A stretch of 40,681 nucleotides of DNA from CAZBGR01 sp964491535 (GTDB lineage: Bacteria; Bacillota_I; Bacilli_A; RF39; UBA660), in assembly GCA_964491535.1 (NCBI GenBank), contig CAZBGR010000005.1, forward strand, positions 1-40,681, read 5' to 3'. Below are positions 14,423 through 23,084 of this stretch, one piece after another. Within the stretch, counting starts at the first letter, position 1. Each line of letters begins with the position of its first letter. Both the position numbers and the translations under genes were made by a program. The notes under the pieces were generated by a model that had not been told where the DNA came from, made no database searches, and saw only the letters and a program-made list of their open reading frames with translations.

Positions 14423-14492
14423 CAGACAAGAGTTAAAAATGATAAAATTACAAAAAATATTATATAAAAACAAAATTTAAGGTTGCAGTTTT

Positions 14493-14664
14493 TGTATTCT
14501 GATTTATGTATCGAGTAAGGTATTAAAAATGTATCATCATTTTGTTAGACTTATAACATAAAAGGCGGTATTGTGTTAAATAACTAGCGAGGTGATGGGT
14601 TGAACATATCGTTAGCCTAAGTCCCATATAAAAATCAAACTTCTAAAACGTATTAAAATAAAGG
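14493..14664 (+). repeat. Module copy 2: phased repeats, nested hairpin, tRNA-His-like tail
   Basis: GTATT cores recur at 14493, 14507, 14519 and 14530. An outer stem CATCATTTTGTTAG (14535-14548) pairs along all 14 bases with CTAGCGAGGTGATG (14584-14597), using G-U wobbles. The inner stem AACATA/TGTGTT (14555-14560, 14572-14577) encloses AAAGGCGGTAT. CCCATATAAAAATCAAAC (14623-14640) is identical to copy 1; the terminator after it is broken. Sequence differs from copy 1 in the stems but pairing is kept. It fills most of the 361-base gap between the membrane protein and fic. Confidence 0.55.
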
Positions 14665-14723
14665 GCTTCCTTTTTACTACCTTAATCCCAAAACCATTTT
14701 ACACTATCTCTGCATTAAAACAA

Positions 14724-14752
14724 TTGCTATCTGCATCATAAAGTGTTATACT
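14724..14752 (+). promoter_or_regulatory. Promoter of the fic gene
   Basis: TTGCTA (14724-14729) and TATACT (14747-14752) are 17 bases apart, ending 31 bases before the fic ATG. Confidence 0.65.
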
Positions 14753-14762
14753 TGATGCAGAT
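14729..14762. promoter_or_regulatory. Palindromic operator straddling the fic -10 box
   Basis: ATCTGCATCA (14729-14738) and TGATGCAGAT (14753-14762) are perfect 10-bp inverted repeats 14 bases apart, flanking TATACT. Half-sites TCTGCAT near 14709 and TGATGCAT near 14773 suggest additional binding. The Fic protein has a C-terminal winged helix and could bind here itself. Confidence 0.6.
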
Positions 14763-14783
14763 GGAAAAAGGAATGATGCATAT

Positions 14784-15842
14784 ATGAAAAAAATAGATTA
14801 CAAAGCTATAGATAGTAGATTTTTAAATGCAGAAATTGTTGCTATGTTAAATACAATCTCTGAATTTAAAGGAAAAGAAGAAGTTTATTTTGATATTAAA
14901 AAGGATGTTTTAGATACTTTAATAGAAACCGCTAAAATTCAAAGTATTGAATCTTCAAATAAAATTGAAGGTATTTTTACAACTAATGAGAGATTAAGAG
15001 AATTAGTAATAAATAATGTAAAACCTAATAATAGAAGTGAACAAGAAATAATAGGATATAAAGAAGTTTTAAAAATTATCCACTCTAGTTATAAATCTAT
15101 TGATATAAGCTCTAATTATATTTTGCAACTTCATAAAGAATTATTATCATATAGTAATTTATCATATGGCGGTAAATATAAAAACTCTCAAAATTATATT
15201 GCAAAAACGGATTCAAAAGGGAATTCAAGAATATTATTTAAACCTGTCGCCCCTTTTGAAACAGAAGAATATGTAAAAAGAATATGCGAAGAATATAATG
15301 AATATGTAAAAAATAAAAGTAGTTTAGCTTTGTTAGTGATTCCAATATTTATCGTAGATTTTTTATGTGTTCATCCTTTTAATGATGGAAACGGTAGAAT
15401 TTCTAGATTATTGTCTTTACTTCTTTTATATAAAAATGGTTATCATGTAGGAAAATATATAAGTATTGAAAGATTAATTGAAAAAACAAAGGAAAGTTAT
15501 TATGAGTCTTTAAGAAACTCTGATATAGGATGGCATAAAAATCAAAATGATTATATACCGTTTATTAAATACTTTTTAGGAATAATTATAAAAGCATACA
15601 GAGAACTTGAAATAAGAATCGGAGATGTTGGGACAACAAGAATAACTAAAGAAGATATAGTAACAAATATAATTTTGTCTAAACTTGGAAAGATTACTAA
15701 AAGGTCTATTTCAGAAGAAGCTCCTGATGTTAGTATTACTACTATAGAAAGAATTATAACTAAACTTGTAAAAGAAAGAAAAATAATTAAGTACTTAAAT
15801 GGGCCTAAAACATATTATATGGTTAATTTCGAAGGGAAGTAA
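14784..15842 (+). CDS. Fic family protein with C-terminal winged helix
   Basis: Fic enzymes transfer AMP or related groups to hydroxyl side chains of target proteins. The 352-residue product has the complete active-site motif HPFNDGNGR (197-205), and an N-terminal inhibitory helix S58-x-x-x-E62-G63 (SSNKIEG) typical of self-inhibited class II Fic proteins. Residues about 285-345 form a winged helix (SISEEAPDVSITTIERIITKL then ERKIIKYL). The ATG at 14784 follows AAAAAGG; the nearby ATG at 14774 opens only four codons. The strong palindrome over the promoter suggests autorepression. The target is unknown; no partner gene is adjacent. Confidence 0.9.
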   Translation: MKKIDYKAIDSRFLNAEIVAMLNTISEFKGKEEVYFDIKKDVLDTLIETAKIQSIESSNKIEGIFTTNERLRELVINNVKPNNRSEQEIIGYKEVLKIIHSSYKSIDISSNYILQLHKELLSYSNLSYGGKYKNSQNYIAKTDSKGNSRILFKPVAPFETEEYVKRICEEYNEYVKNKSSLALLVIPIFIVDFLCVHPFNDGNGRISRLLSLLLLYKNGYHVGKYISIERLIEKTKESYYESLRNSDIGWHKNQNDYIPFIKYFLGIIIKAYRELEIRIGDVGTTRITKEDIVTNIILSKLGKITKRSISEEAPDVSITTIERIITKLVKERKIIKYLNGPKTYYMVNFEGK

Positions 15843-15846
15843 TTAT

Positions 15847-16185
15847 GAAATCAAAATACTTTCTAGGACAAATAATCCTAATAGTTATGTTATAACAAAA
15901 GAGGTTGAACATCATAGTGTTGCATGTATATTTTTATTTGATTTAGTAACAAGAAACATTAATTTTAAAAGTTGAAGAAGTAAAATTAAATTATATGAAT
16001 ATGCAGGGTTTAAAATGTTAAAGAAAAATAAAATGAATATATGAGGATCTTATTATGATGAATCAAGATAAATTAAAAAACTTTATTTAATTTTAGAAAG
16101 AATCTGTGAAATAGAAAGGATACCAAAAGATGCAATTTCATTTAAAGAAATAATGAGGTTGATAATTATGGTTTTGAGAATTTAA
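15847..16185 (+). pseudogene. Decayed reading frame with internal TGA, TGA and TAA
   Basis: One frame of 113 codons is interrupted only by TGA (15973-15975), TGA (16042-16044) and TAA (16069-16071) before ending at TAA 16183-16185. With Trp at the TGA positions the text looks like protein (NINFKS-W-RSKIKLYEYAGF and KMNI-W-GSYYDESR). G-to-A decay of TGG codons would explain this, as would origin in a UGA-Trp organism. I recognise no family. It fills the gap between fic and the SWIM gene. Confidence 0.35.
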
Positions 16186-16632
16186 ATGATTAAGAATTTT
16201 AATGTAGAATTATTATTAGAAAATAATTTTGAACCAAAGATTATTTATCGTGGTGAAGAATATTATTATAAAAACAGAGTAAATTCTATTGTTTGGAATG
16301 GTAATAATAGTTTAGAAGCATCAATCATTGGGACTGATATTTATTCAGTAATAGTTAATATTAAAAATGGCGAAATAAACGAATTTAGCTGTAATTGTCC
16401 TTATGAATATCATTGTAAACACGAAGTGGCTGTTTTAATTTATATATGGGATAATTTAAATAAAATAAATAGTTTGTATGAAATTAACAATAAACAGTTA
16501 AAAGAACTTGAAAATAAGGTTAAAGAATTATCAAAAAAGGAATTGGAAAAATTAATTTTAGAATTTTTATTTAAAGATAATAGATTTAGAAATTATTTAA
16601 TTAAACATTTAAAAGTTAATGAAAAGGTGTAA
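16186..16632 (+). CDS. Orphan SWIM zinc-finger protein
   Basis: The 148-residue protein contains one SWIM zinc finger: FSCNCPYEYHCKHEVAVL around residues 65-85, with the CxC...CxH ligand set. The N-terminal strand-rich part (YRGEEYYYKNRV, then IVNIKNGEINEFSC) is the usual lead-in. C-terminal residues about 95-148 are lysine- and glutamate-rich helices. SWIM fingers normally sit on SNF2 helicases or multi-domain proteins; here no helicase follows. Start codon ATG 16186 overlaps an in-frame stop directly upstream, so it cannot begin earlier; no good ribosome binding site is seen, so expression is uncertain. Confidence 0.7.
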   Translation: MIKNFNVELLLENNFEPKIIYRGEEYYYKNRVNSIVWNGNNSLEASIIGTDIYSVIVNIKNGEINEFSCNCPYEYHCKHEVAVLIYIWDNLNKINSLYEINNKQLKELENKVKELSKKELEKLILEFLFKDNRFRNYLIKHLKVNEKV

Positions 16633-16715
16633 ATTGATTTGAATTTTTCCATTTAGAATTATATTATAATAGAAAGTTAGTAACCATAGACCATTTTGCC
16701 TTATTATTAGAGTAA

Positions 16716-16892
16716 TTAGAGAACTTAAATAGATTGTTAAGGAGTTTTTTAGGCGAACCAGAAAAAACTTGTGAAGAAGATTGTAAAAGATATGAAGATG
16801 ATGGAATAAATGTTAAAGATACTAATAGATTATCTTTTCAATTAATAATGAGTCCTGTGAAGACTGATTTTAAATATGATAATAACCTATAA
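16716..16892 (+). pseudogene. Short open frame without a start, likely gene relic
   Basis: 58 codons are open between in-frame TAA 16713-16715 and TAA 16890-16892, without a convincing start or ribosome binding site. The product, containing FLGEPEKTCEEDCKRYEDDG and RLSFQLIMSPVKTDF, is acidic and looks like the C-terminal part of a gene whose beginning has gone. It is the only structure I see in 16633-16978. Confidence 0.25.
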
Positions 16893-16978
16893 AAATTAGA
16901 TTAAGTAGCTAGATATTAAATTATCTTATCTTTTAAAACATTTATAATATAGTATAATATATTAAAGGTGATTATGAA

Positions 16979-17923
16979 ATGAAAAAAGTAGTTATTTTAG
17001 GAGGCGGTCACGGTTTATCAGTGTTATTAAAAGGATTGAAGCTTTTTCCAATAAAAATAACGGCTGTAGTTACCGTGGCTGATAATGGTTCATCGACAGG
17101 ACGGCTTCGTGAAGAATTTAAAATACCAGCTGTCGGGGATTTAAGAAATGTTTTAATATCATTATCAGAATCAGAACCCCTCTTTGAAAAGCTTTTTCAA
17201 TATCGATTTGAAAGTGAAGGGGCTTTAAACGGGCATTCAATAGGTAATTTATTATTAGCTGCTTTAATTGATATTAAAGGTAATTTAATGGAGGCAGTGT
17301 CTTCATTAGGAGATATTCTTAATTTAAAAGGAAAGGTATTACCCTTAACTGAGGACGTGGTTAATTTAGTAGCTTATACAAACAATGGAGAAACTTTAAT
17401 AGGAGAAAACAATATTAGAAAATCGGGTAAGGATATAAAGAGATTAGCCTATGATTTAAAGCCTAAGGTTTTAGATAAGGTTTTAGAAGCAATTAATGAA
17501 GCTGATTTAATTATTTTAGGATTAGGTAGTTTATATACAAGTATTCTTCCCCATCTTATTTGTGAAGAAATAGTTGAAGCCATAAAATTAAGTAATGCTA
17601 AAAAAATTTATATTTGTAATGCAATGACCGAAAAAGGGGAAACGGATGGCTTTAAAGTTAGTGACCATTTAAAGGTTTTAGAAAGTTACCTTGGGGCAGA
17701 TGTTTTAAATGCTGTTTTAGTTAATACTAGGCATATTGATATAGATGTTCAAGAAAGATATAAGAAATTGGAAGAAAGTGAACCGGTATCGGTAGATGAA
17801 AAAGAAATTAAGAAACATAAGATTGAGTTACTTAAAGGGGATTTAGTCGTTATTCAGGATAAAATGGTTAGGCATGATCCGATTAAAACAGCTTTTATAG
17901 TATTTTCTTATTTATTAAGATAA
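16979..17923 (+). CDS. yvcK: YvcK/CofD-like gluconeogenesis factor
   Basis: YvcK proteins bind UDP-GlcNAc and link central carbon metabolism to cell-wall synthesis; they are needed for growth on gluconeogenic substrates in Bacillus. The 314-residue product has the Rossmann start VVILGGGHGLS (4-14), the DNGSSTGRLREEF motif (36-48) and VGDLRNVL (52-59), with NGHSIGNLLLAAL further on. AAAGGTGA precedes the ATG at 16979. In many Firmicutes yvcK lies with rapZ and whiA; neither is here. It marks the return to chromosomal housekeeping genes after the accessory region. Confidence 0.9.
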   Translation: MKKVVILGGGHGLSVLLKGLKLFPIKITAVVTVADNGSSTGRLREEFKIPAVGDLRNVLISLSESEPLFEKLFQYRFESEGALNGHSIGNLLLAALIDIKGNLMEAVSSLGDILNLKGKVLPLTEDVVNLVAYTNNGETLIGENNIRKSGKDIKRLAYDLKPKVLDKVLEAINEADLIILGLGSLYTSILPHLICEEIVEAIKLSNAKKIYICNAMTEKGETDGFKVSDHLKVLESYLGADVLNAVLVNTRHIDIDVQERYKKLEESEPVSVDEKEIKKHKIELLKGDLVVIQDKMVRHDPIKTAFIVFSYLLR

Positions 17924-17936
17924 AAGCTTTTATGTT

Positions 17937-18095
17937 TTATTTAATTAATTTTTTAGTCAAGCGATGGTAATCCGCAAATTCTTCCATTGCACTTGTATTT
18001 TGGGGGCATCTTGGTCTTTTATTTATCTCTTCATTAGAAAGTTCTGCTAATGTTTTATTATAGCCAAAGGGTATAAATATATACCATAAATCAGA
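17937..18095 (-). pseudogene. Fragment resembling the C-terminus of a Ham1/RdgB-type pyrophosphatase
   Basis: On the minus strand about 53 codons run without a start to TAA at 17937-17939. The segment DLWYIFIPFGYNKTLAELSN resembles the conserved tail of non-canonical purine NTP pyrophosphatases (F.PEGY.KT.AELS.EEKN), but the expected SHR region is replaced by RCPQNTS. The match is partial, so the family is tentative. It accounts for most of the 328-base gap between yvcK and the ABC genes. Confidence 0.3.
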
Positions 18096-18181
18096 CCGTT
18101 TTTGGTCATCTTAAACCTTTAATTATATTATTTTTCAGTTTCATATTAATATATATTTTTTATATCTATTGGAAGTAGAGG

Positions 18182-18210
18182 TTACATAATTATTAAAAAT
18201 GTTATATAAT
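18182..18210 (+). promoter_or_regulatory. Promoter of the two-gene ABC system
   Basis: TTACAT (18182-18187) and a perfect TATAAT (18205-18210) are 17 bases apart, about 42 bases before the ATPase start. The -35 box is weak. Confidence 0.45.
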
Positions 18211-18251
18211 AAAAAGGTAATCATAAATCAATCATAAAGGAGAAAGATAGC

Positions 18252-18950
18252 ATGTATATAAAATTAAATAAGATTATTAAAACATATAAGATGGGGGATA
18301 TTATAATAACGGCAGCTGATAAAGTATCTTTTGGTATTGAAAAAGGAGAGCTTGCTGTAGTTCTTGGTCCATCAGGAGCTGGTAAAACCACTATTTTGAA
18401 TATTTTAGGAGGGATGGACAAATGTGATTCAGGAACAATTATGGTTGATGAGGAAGATGTTTCAAAGTATTCTAATCGGGAATTAACAAAATATAGAAGA
18501 AATGATATTGGCTTTGTTTTTCAATTTTATAATTTAGTACAAAATTTAACTACTCTTGAAAACATAGAACTAACTAGCCAGATTTGTAAAGATACTTTAC
18601 CAGCCAAAGAGGTTTTAGCTAGTGTAGGTTTAAAGGATAGAATAAATAATTTTCCATCTCAATTATCTGGTGGTGAGCAACAAAGGGTTGCTATTGCTCG
18701 CGCTTTAGCTAAAAAGCCAAAATTACTCTTATGCGATGAACCAACCGGCTCATTGGATTCAAAAACTGGGCAAAGGGTTCTAGATGTCTTGCAAAAAACT
18801 TGTAAAACTTATGGGATGACAGTGGTAATTATTACTCATAATTCAGCGATTGCTAAAATTGCTAATCGAGTTATAAAAATGAAAAACGGAACGATAGAAG
18901 AAGTAATAATTAACAAACATCCTTTAGGAATAAGGGAGATTAATTGGTAA
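18252..18950 (+). CDS. ABC transporter ATP-binding protein (LolD/MacB type)
   Basis: The 232-residue ATPase powers the FtsX-type permease encoded next. It has Walker A GPSGAGKT (39-46), Q-loop QFYN (91-94), signature LSGGEQQ (138-144), Walker B LLLCDEP (Asp162, Glu163) and the switch His in ITHN. The sequence pattern places it in the MacB/LolD group that drives mechanotransmission rather than import. AAAGGAGAAAG precedes the ATG. Its TAA overlaps the start of the permease gene (TAATG), so the two are translationally coupled. Confidence 0.92.
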   Translation: MYIKLNKIIKTYKMGDIIITAADKVSFGIEKGELAVVLGPSGAGKTTILNILGGMDKCDSGTIMVDEEDVSKYSNRELTKYRRNDIGFVFQFYNLVQNLTTLENIELTSQICKDTLPAKEVLASVGLKDRINNFPSQLSGGEQQRVAIARALAKKPKLLLCDEPTGSLDSKTGQRVLDVLQKTCKTYGMTVVIITHNSAIAKIANRVIKMKNGTIEEVIINKHPLGIREINW

Positions 18951-21910
18951 TGAAATTATTAATTAAAAATATGTTTAAGAAGATAGGAAAATCCATTGGT
19001 AGGTTTCTTTCAATAATGTTTATCATAGCCCTTGGGATAAGTGTTTTTATGGGGCTTCGTGAATCCACAGCAGGAATGCTTTATACAGCTGATAATTATT
19101 ATGATGAAAACAATTTAATGGATTTTAAAATAATTAGTACTTATGGGTTTACTAATGGTGACATTGAGTCATTAAAGAAGTTAAATTATATTGAGCAGGT
19201 TATCCCCTCTTATTCAATCGATGTTATTAATAAAGGGGAATCAATAAGGGTCCATGCTCTTGAAGATAATATAAATAAAGTTATTTTAATGAGTGGGCGA
19301 ATGCCAAATAAAAATGATGAATGTTTAGCGGATTATTTTAAATATAAATTAAATGATAAAATTACTTTTGAAAATGATAACTTAGATGACATCTTGTCAG
19401 TTTCTTCTTGTACCGTTAAAGGATTAATAAAATCCCCTCTTTATATTAGAGATGAAAAAGGAATTTCTAATGTAGGTAATGGAAAATTAAGTTCTTTTGT
19501 TTTTATAAATAAGGAAGCTTTTGTTTCGGATTATTATACCGAAGTTTATATTACTTCAAAAAAGGCTAAAGAAAAAAATTCTTACTATGAAGAATATGAT
19601 AAGGCAATAATCTTTTTAAGGCGTGAATTAGAAGCTTTAAAGCCTATTCGGGAAACTATTCGTTATGAAGAAATTTTATTAGAAGCTAATAATGAGATTA
19701 TTAAAATTAAAAATGAATTAGATGAGGAAATAAATAATTCGTTAAGCGAATTGCAACAAGCTAAAATAAAATTAGATAATGGGCAAAGGGAATTAAAAAC
19801 AAATAAAGATAATAATTTAAAAAAATTTGAAACTAATCGACAGACCTTAAATGAAAATAAAACTTTAATTTTAAATGCTTTAAGTGAGTTTGGAATAAAG
19901 GAGAATAATTTAGATGATTATCTTTTAAATTTAACGAACACTTTAAATATGTTAAATAATCAACTATTATTATTAGAACCTGATAGTGAAGATTATGAAG
20001 CTTTAAGTTTTAAAATAACTGAAATAAACTCTAATTATCATCAATTATTATCTATTAAGGATAATTTAGTTGATCTTAATAATGGATTAAATACCTTGGA
20101 AAAAAGTTATCATTTATTTCAAAGCGAAATTAAAAAAGAAGAAGCTAAACTAAGTCAAGGCTATTATGATTATGAACAAGGAATGATTAAGTTAACTGAT
20201 GCTCAGCAAGAAGCAAATCAGAAAATAGATGAGGCTAAAGCGGAATTAAAAAACATAGAAAAACCCATTTGGTATTTACAAGATAGAAGGGATAATAGTG
20301 GTTATATAAGCTATAAGGAAGATATTGTAAAGGTAGAGGCTATTGCCAAGATATTGCCTATCTTTTTTATTATGGTTGTAGTATTAATGATTTTAAATAC
20401 TTTAACTAGATTAATTGAAGAAGAAAGAACTGAAATGGGAATTTTATTATCTAATGGATTTAGTAAAGCAAATATTGTTTTTGGTTATTTGCTATATGTT
20501 TTAAGTTCGGGATTAATTGGTATTATTATTGGGATGACGATTGGTTATAGTTTGATTCCTCGTATTATTTATAGTGTTTTTTTAGCTAGATTTTATGTAC
20601 CTAAATTAATAACGGTTGTAAGCCCTTTACCCTTTTCATTGGTTATATCATTGACCTTAATAATTATGTTTGGAGTAACTACTATTGCCTGTATGAAAGA
20701 ATTAAAAGAGGTTCCTGCCTCACTTCTTAGACCGAAGCCTCCTAAGACTGGTAAAAAGGTATTTATTGAAAGAATAAGCTTTTTATGGAAAAACTTAAAT
20801 TTTATGGGCAAAACGACAATCAGAAATTTATTTAGATATAAACAAAGAATTATAATGACTATTTTAGGGGTTGCTGGTTGTACAGCTTTATTAGTAGCGG
20901 GGATGGGAATTAATGATAGTATTAATAATATTTCTAAATTGCAGTATAACGATATTATAAAATACGATTCAATGTATATTTTAAAAAATGAAATTACTGA
21001 TTTATCTAATGGCTTAATGAATCTTTTTAAAAAGAATGAAATTGTAAATCCGCTTTTAATTAATCAACAAGCTTATACTTTTTCATTTGATAATAAAATA
21101 GAAGACGCCTATGTAATAGTACCTTCTGATATTGTTAATTTTAATAATTATGTTAAGCTTACTAGTTCTATAACTAATAAAAAGATAAGTATTATTAACA
21201 ATGGGGCTATTATAACCAAGCAAATGGCTGATCAGTTAAAAGTTAACAAAGGTGATAGTATTAAGATTAGAAATAGTGATAATGAGTTATTTGTTTTATA
21301 TGTTTCTGATATTACTTATAATTATATATCTCATTATATTTATATTAGTAAAGCTTATTATCAAGAAATATTTGATAAAGAGATAACTTATAATAGTATA
21401 ATTGCTAATGGGAAAATAGATAGTAATCTTAAACTTAATGACTATGGAATTTTAGTAATTAATTACACAAGTGATATTATTAAAAATTTAGATAGTTTTA
21501 TAGCCGGTTTAAATAAAATTATTATTATGATAGTTGTTTTAGCAGGTTTTTTAGCTTTTGTAGTTCTTTATAATCTTACTATTATTAATGTAAGTGAACG
21601 AAAAAGAGAGTTAGCAACTTTTAAGGTTTTAGGTTTTTATGATAATGAGATATCAATCTTTGTCTTTAGGGAGACTTTAATTTTAACGATTGTTGGGATA
21701 TTATTAGGTTTATTAGGTGGTGTATATTTACATAAGTTTATAATTAATACTGCCGAAACAGATAATATAATGTTTTTAAGAACAATCAATAATATAAGTT
21801 ATTTAATTGCTGCCCTTATAACTATCTTTTTCTCGTTTGTGGTTCAATTAATTATTAATAAAACTTTAAAGAAAATAGATATGATTGATTCTTTAAAGTC
21901 GGTTGAATAA
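18950..21910 (+). CDS. Large FtsX-type ABC permease with coiled-coil ectodomain
   Basis: The 986-residue protein has the two-FtsX-domain layout of large Firmicutes efflux permeases. A first membrane helix lies near 14-36, with an extracytoplasmic region to about 455. That region holds a long coiled coil (about 240-435, e.g. NEIIKIKNELDEEINNSLSE). The first FtsX domain covers about 455-580. A second lone helix lies near 630-655, a second ectodomain follows, and the last FtsX domain covers about 855-975. The ATG at 18950 (TAATG overlap) is preferred; an in-frame TTG at 18944 is five bases from GGGAG and cannot be excluded. The substrate is unknown. It could act on envelope lipids or peptides. 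Confidence 0.85.
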   Translation: MKLLIKNMFKKIGKSIGRFLSIMFIIALGISVFMGLRESTAGMLYTADNYYDENNLMDFKIISTYGFTNGDIESLKKLNYIEQVIPSYSIDVINKGESIRVHALEDNINKVILMSGRMPNKNDECLADYFKYKLNDKITFENDNLDDILSVSSCTVKGLIKSPLYIRDEKGISNVGNGKLSSFVFINKEAFVSDYYTEVYITSKKAKEKNSYYEEYDKAIIFLRRELEALKPIRETIRYEEILLEANNEIIKIKNELDEEINNSLSELQQAKIKLDNGQRELKTNKDNNLKKFETNRQTLNENKTLILNALSEFGIKENNLDDYLLNLTNTLNMLNNQLLLLEPDSEDYEALSFKITEINSNYHQLLSIKDNLVDLNNGLNTLEKSYHLFQSEIKKEEAKLSQGYYDYEQGMIKLTDAQQEANQKIDEAKAELKNIEKPIWYLQDRRDNSGYISYKEDIVKVEAIAKILPIFFIMVVVLMILNTLTRLIEEERTEMGILLSNGFSKANIVFGYLLYVLSSGLIGIIIGMTIGYSLIPRIIYSVFLARFYVPKLITVVSPLPFSLVISLTLIIMFGVTTIACMKELKEVPASLLRPKPPKTGKKVFIERISFLWKNLNFMGKTTIRNLFRYKQRIIMTILGVAGCTALLVAGMGINDSINNISKLQYNDIIKYDSMYILKNEITDLSNGLMNLFKKNEIVNPLLINQQAYTFSFDNKIEDAYVIVPSDIVNFNNYVKLTSSITNKKISIINNGAIITKQMADQLKVNKGDSIKIRNSDNELFVLYVSDITYNYISHYIYISKAYYQEIFDKEITYNSIIANGKIDSNLKLNDYGILVINYTSDIIKNLDSFIAGLNKIIIMIVVLAGFLAFVVLYNLTIINVSERKRELATFKVLGFYDNEISIFVFRETLILTIVGILLGLLGGVYLHKFIINTAETDNIMFLRTINNISYLIAALITIFFSFVVQLIINKTLKKIDMIDSLKSVE

Positions 21911-21926
21911 TATAAATTATAAATAT

Positions 21927-21956
21927 AAAAACTAGTTAAATATTTATCTAGTTTTT
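21927..21956. terminator. Bidirectional terminator between convergent genes
   Basis: AAAAACTAG (21927-21935) and CTAGTTTTT (21948-21956) form a 9-bp stem with A and T tracts on both sides, so it works on both strands. Its right arm lies within the last codons of the minus-strand kinase gene. Confidence 0.7.
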
Positions 21957-22945
21957 TCATTCTTTAGTATATCTTGGCAAGCAAAAATAATATTTTCTTT
22001 ATTATACTTTAAAATGATACCTATCCAGATTATTATATCAACTAGTATTTGAGTTTTTATTTTAGCTTCAATTTTTTCTTTAGCTAAATCAACTGATAAA
22101 TTCATAAGTTTAGGAATAAAATCATTAATAATATTTGGATGGTGTTGACTTATAAATTTTAGTTCTTCGATTAAAGGTTGATCTTGGGTTTCATTATTCA
22201 TAAAAAAGGATCTTTTACTATTTAATATTATAGATTGAATAGTACTTAAATCTCTTATGTTTCTAACTTTGGTTTGAAGGTCATTGACATTTCTATTTAA
22301 ACCAAAAATATTACTACCATCATAAAAGGGCGCTAATTTAAAATTATTTATTGGATGATTAAAAGGGGTTAAGGATTTGTTTTGAGGATCTTTAATAAAA
22401 TTAAAATACTTAGGTTCTGTTTTAATGCTCCAATTAGTAGGATTTCGATCAGTTTCTAATAATAAAGCATCCATAATAAGTCCTTTTATAAGGGTATTTT
22501 TAGTTTCATTAATTATTTTTTCGTCTACATTAATAAGTCTAAGAGCTTCAATAATGCTCCCTATAGAATTAGAGACTGTTTGGTTGATATTATTTTGATC
22601 ATAGGTTGTTTTTAATAAGCTTAATAAAGTTTCCCCTGTTATTAAAAGTTCTCCTTCTTTAGTAAAATCAGGAGTAATAACCCCTCTTTTGCCATTTAAA
22701 ATAGCTAAATCATAAGTGGCATGTTCTAATTCACATTGTTCTAAAAATTCAGCAAAAAATAAATGGGCTATATCTTCATAAGATATAGGATTTGTTTCTT
22801 TAAATAATACTCGACCATCATCTAATAAAAGCCAAGTTTTAGGTTTAACCCCTACTATATTTGGTTGCGTTCTTTTATCTTTTATTTTATCTAATTCAAG
22901 GTAACCATAACTATTTCTAAAGTTTTCTAAATCGTTAATCTTCAT
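21944..22945 (-). CDS. Orphan HipA/CtkA-like protein kinase
   Basis: The 333-residue protein has the kinase features of the HipA/CtkA group. These are a P-loop-like lysine in GRVLFKE (Lys49), catalytic loop DRNPTNW (Asp166, Asn171) and metal-binding Asp209 in APFYDGSNIFG. The segment YEDIAHLFFAEFLEQCELEHA is also typical. HipA kinases phosphorylate glutamyl-tRNA synthetase in proteobacterial persistence systems; this protein lacks the HipA N-terminal subdomain and no HipB-type gene is adjacent, so the target is unknown. It is the only sizeable minus-strand gene in the window. AGAAAGGA precedes the ATG; it is divergent from mtaD and convergent with the permease. Confidence 0.75.
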   Translation of the reverse strand: MKINDLENFRNSYGYLELDKIKDKRTQPNIVGVKPKTWLLLDDGRVLFKETNPISYEDIAHLFFAEFLEQCELEHATYDLAILNGKRGVITPDFTKEGELLITGETLLSLLKTTYDQNNINQTVSNSIGSIIEALRLINVDEKIINETKNTLIKGLIMDALLLETDRNPTNWSIKTEPKYFNFIKDPQNKSLTPFNHPINNFKLAPFYDGSNIFGLNRNVNDLQTKVRNIRDLSTIQSIILNSKRSFFMNNETQDQPLIEELKFISQHHPNIINDFIPKLMNLSVDLAKEKIEAKIKTQILVDIIIWIGIILKYNKENIIFACQDILKNEKTR

Positions 22946-23084
22946 TAACTCAAATCCTTTCTAGCTAACCATATAATACTTTATTTTGGTTAAAATTACA
23001 ACAGCATAAAGATGGGGGTAATAAAATATTTAAAAATAGCTATAAACCTTATTTTATTGTATAATTATAAATGGAGTTGATAAG

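Noticed and set aside
13405..14664. CRISPR array
   Set aside because: The short repeats are only 9 bases with 2-5 base gaps and the longer module occurs just twice with divergence; there are no uniform spacers or cas genes.
20593..20811. Minus-strand frame within the ABC permease
   Set aside because: It is an antisense shadow of the FtsX gene without start signals.
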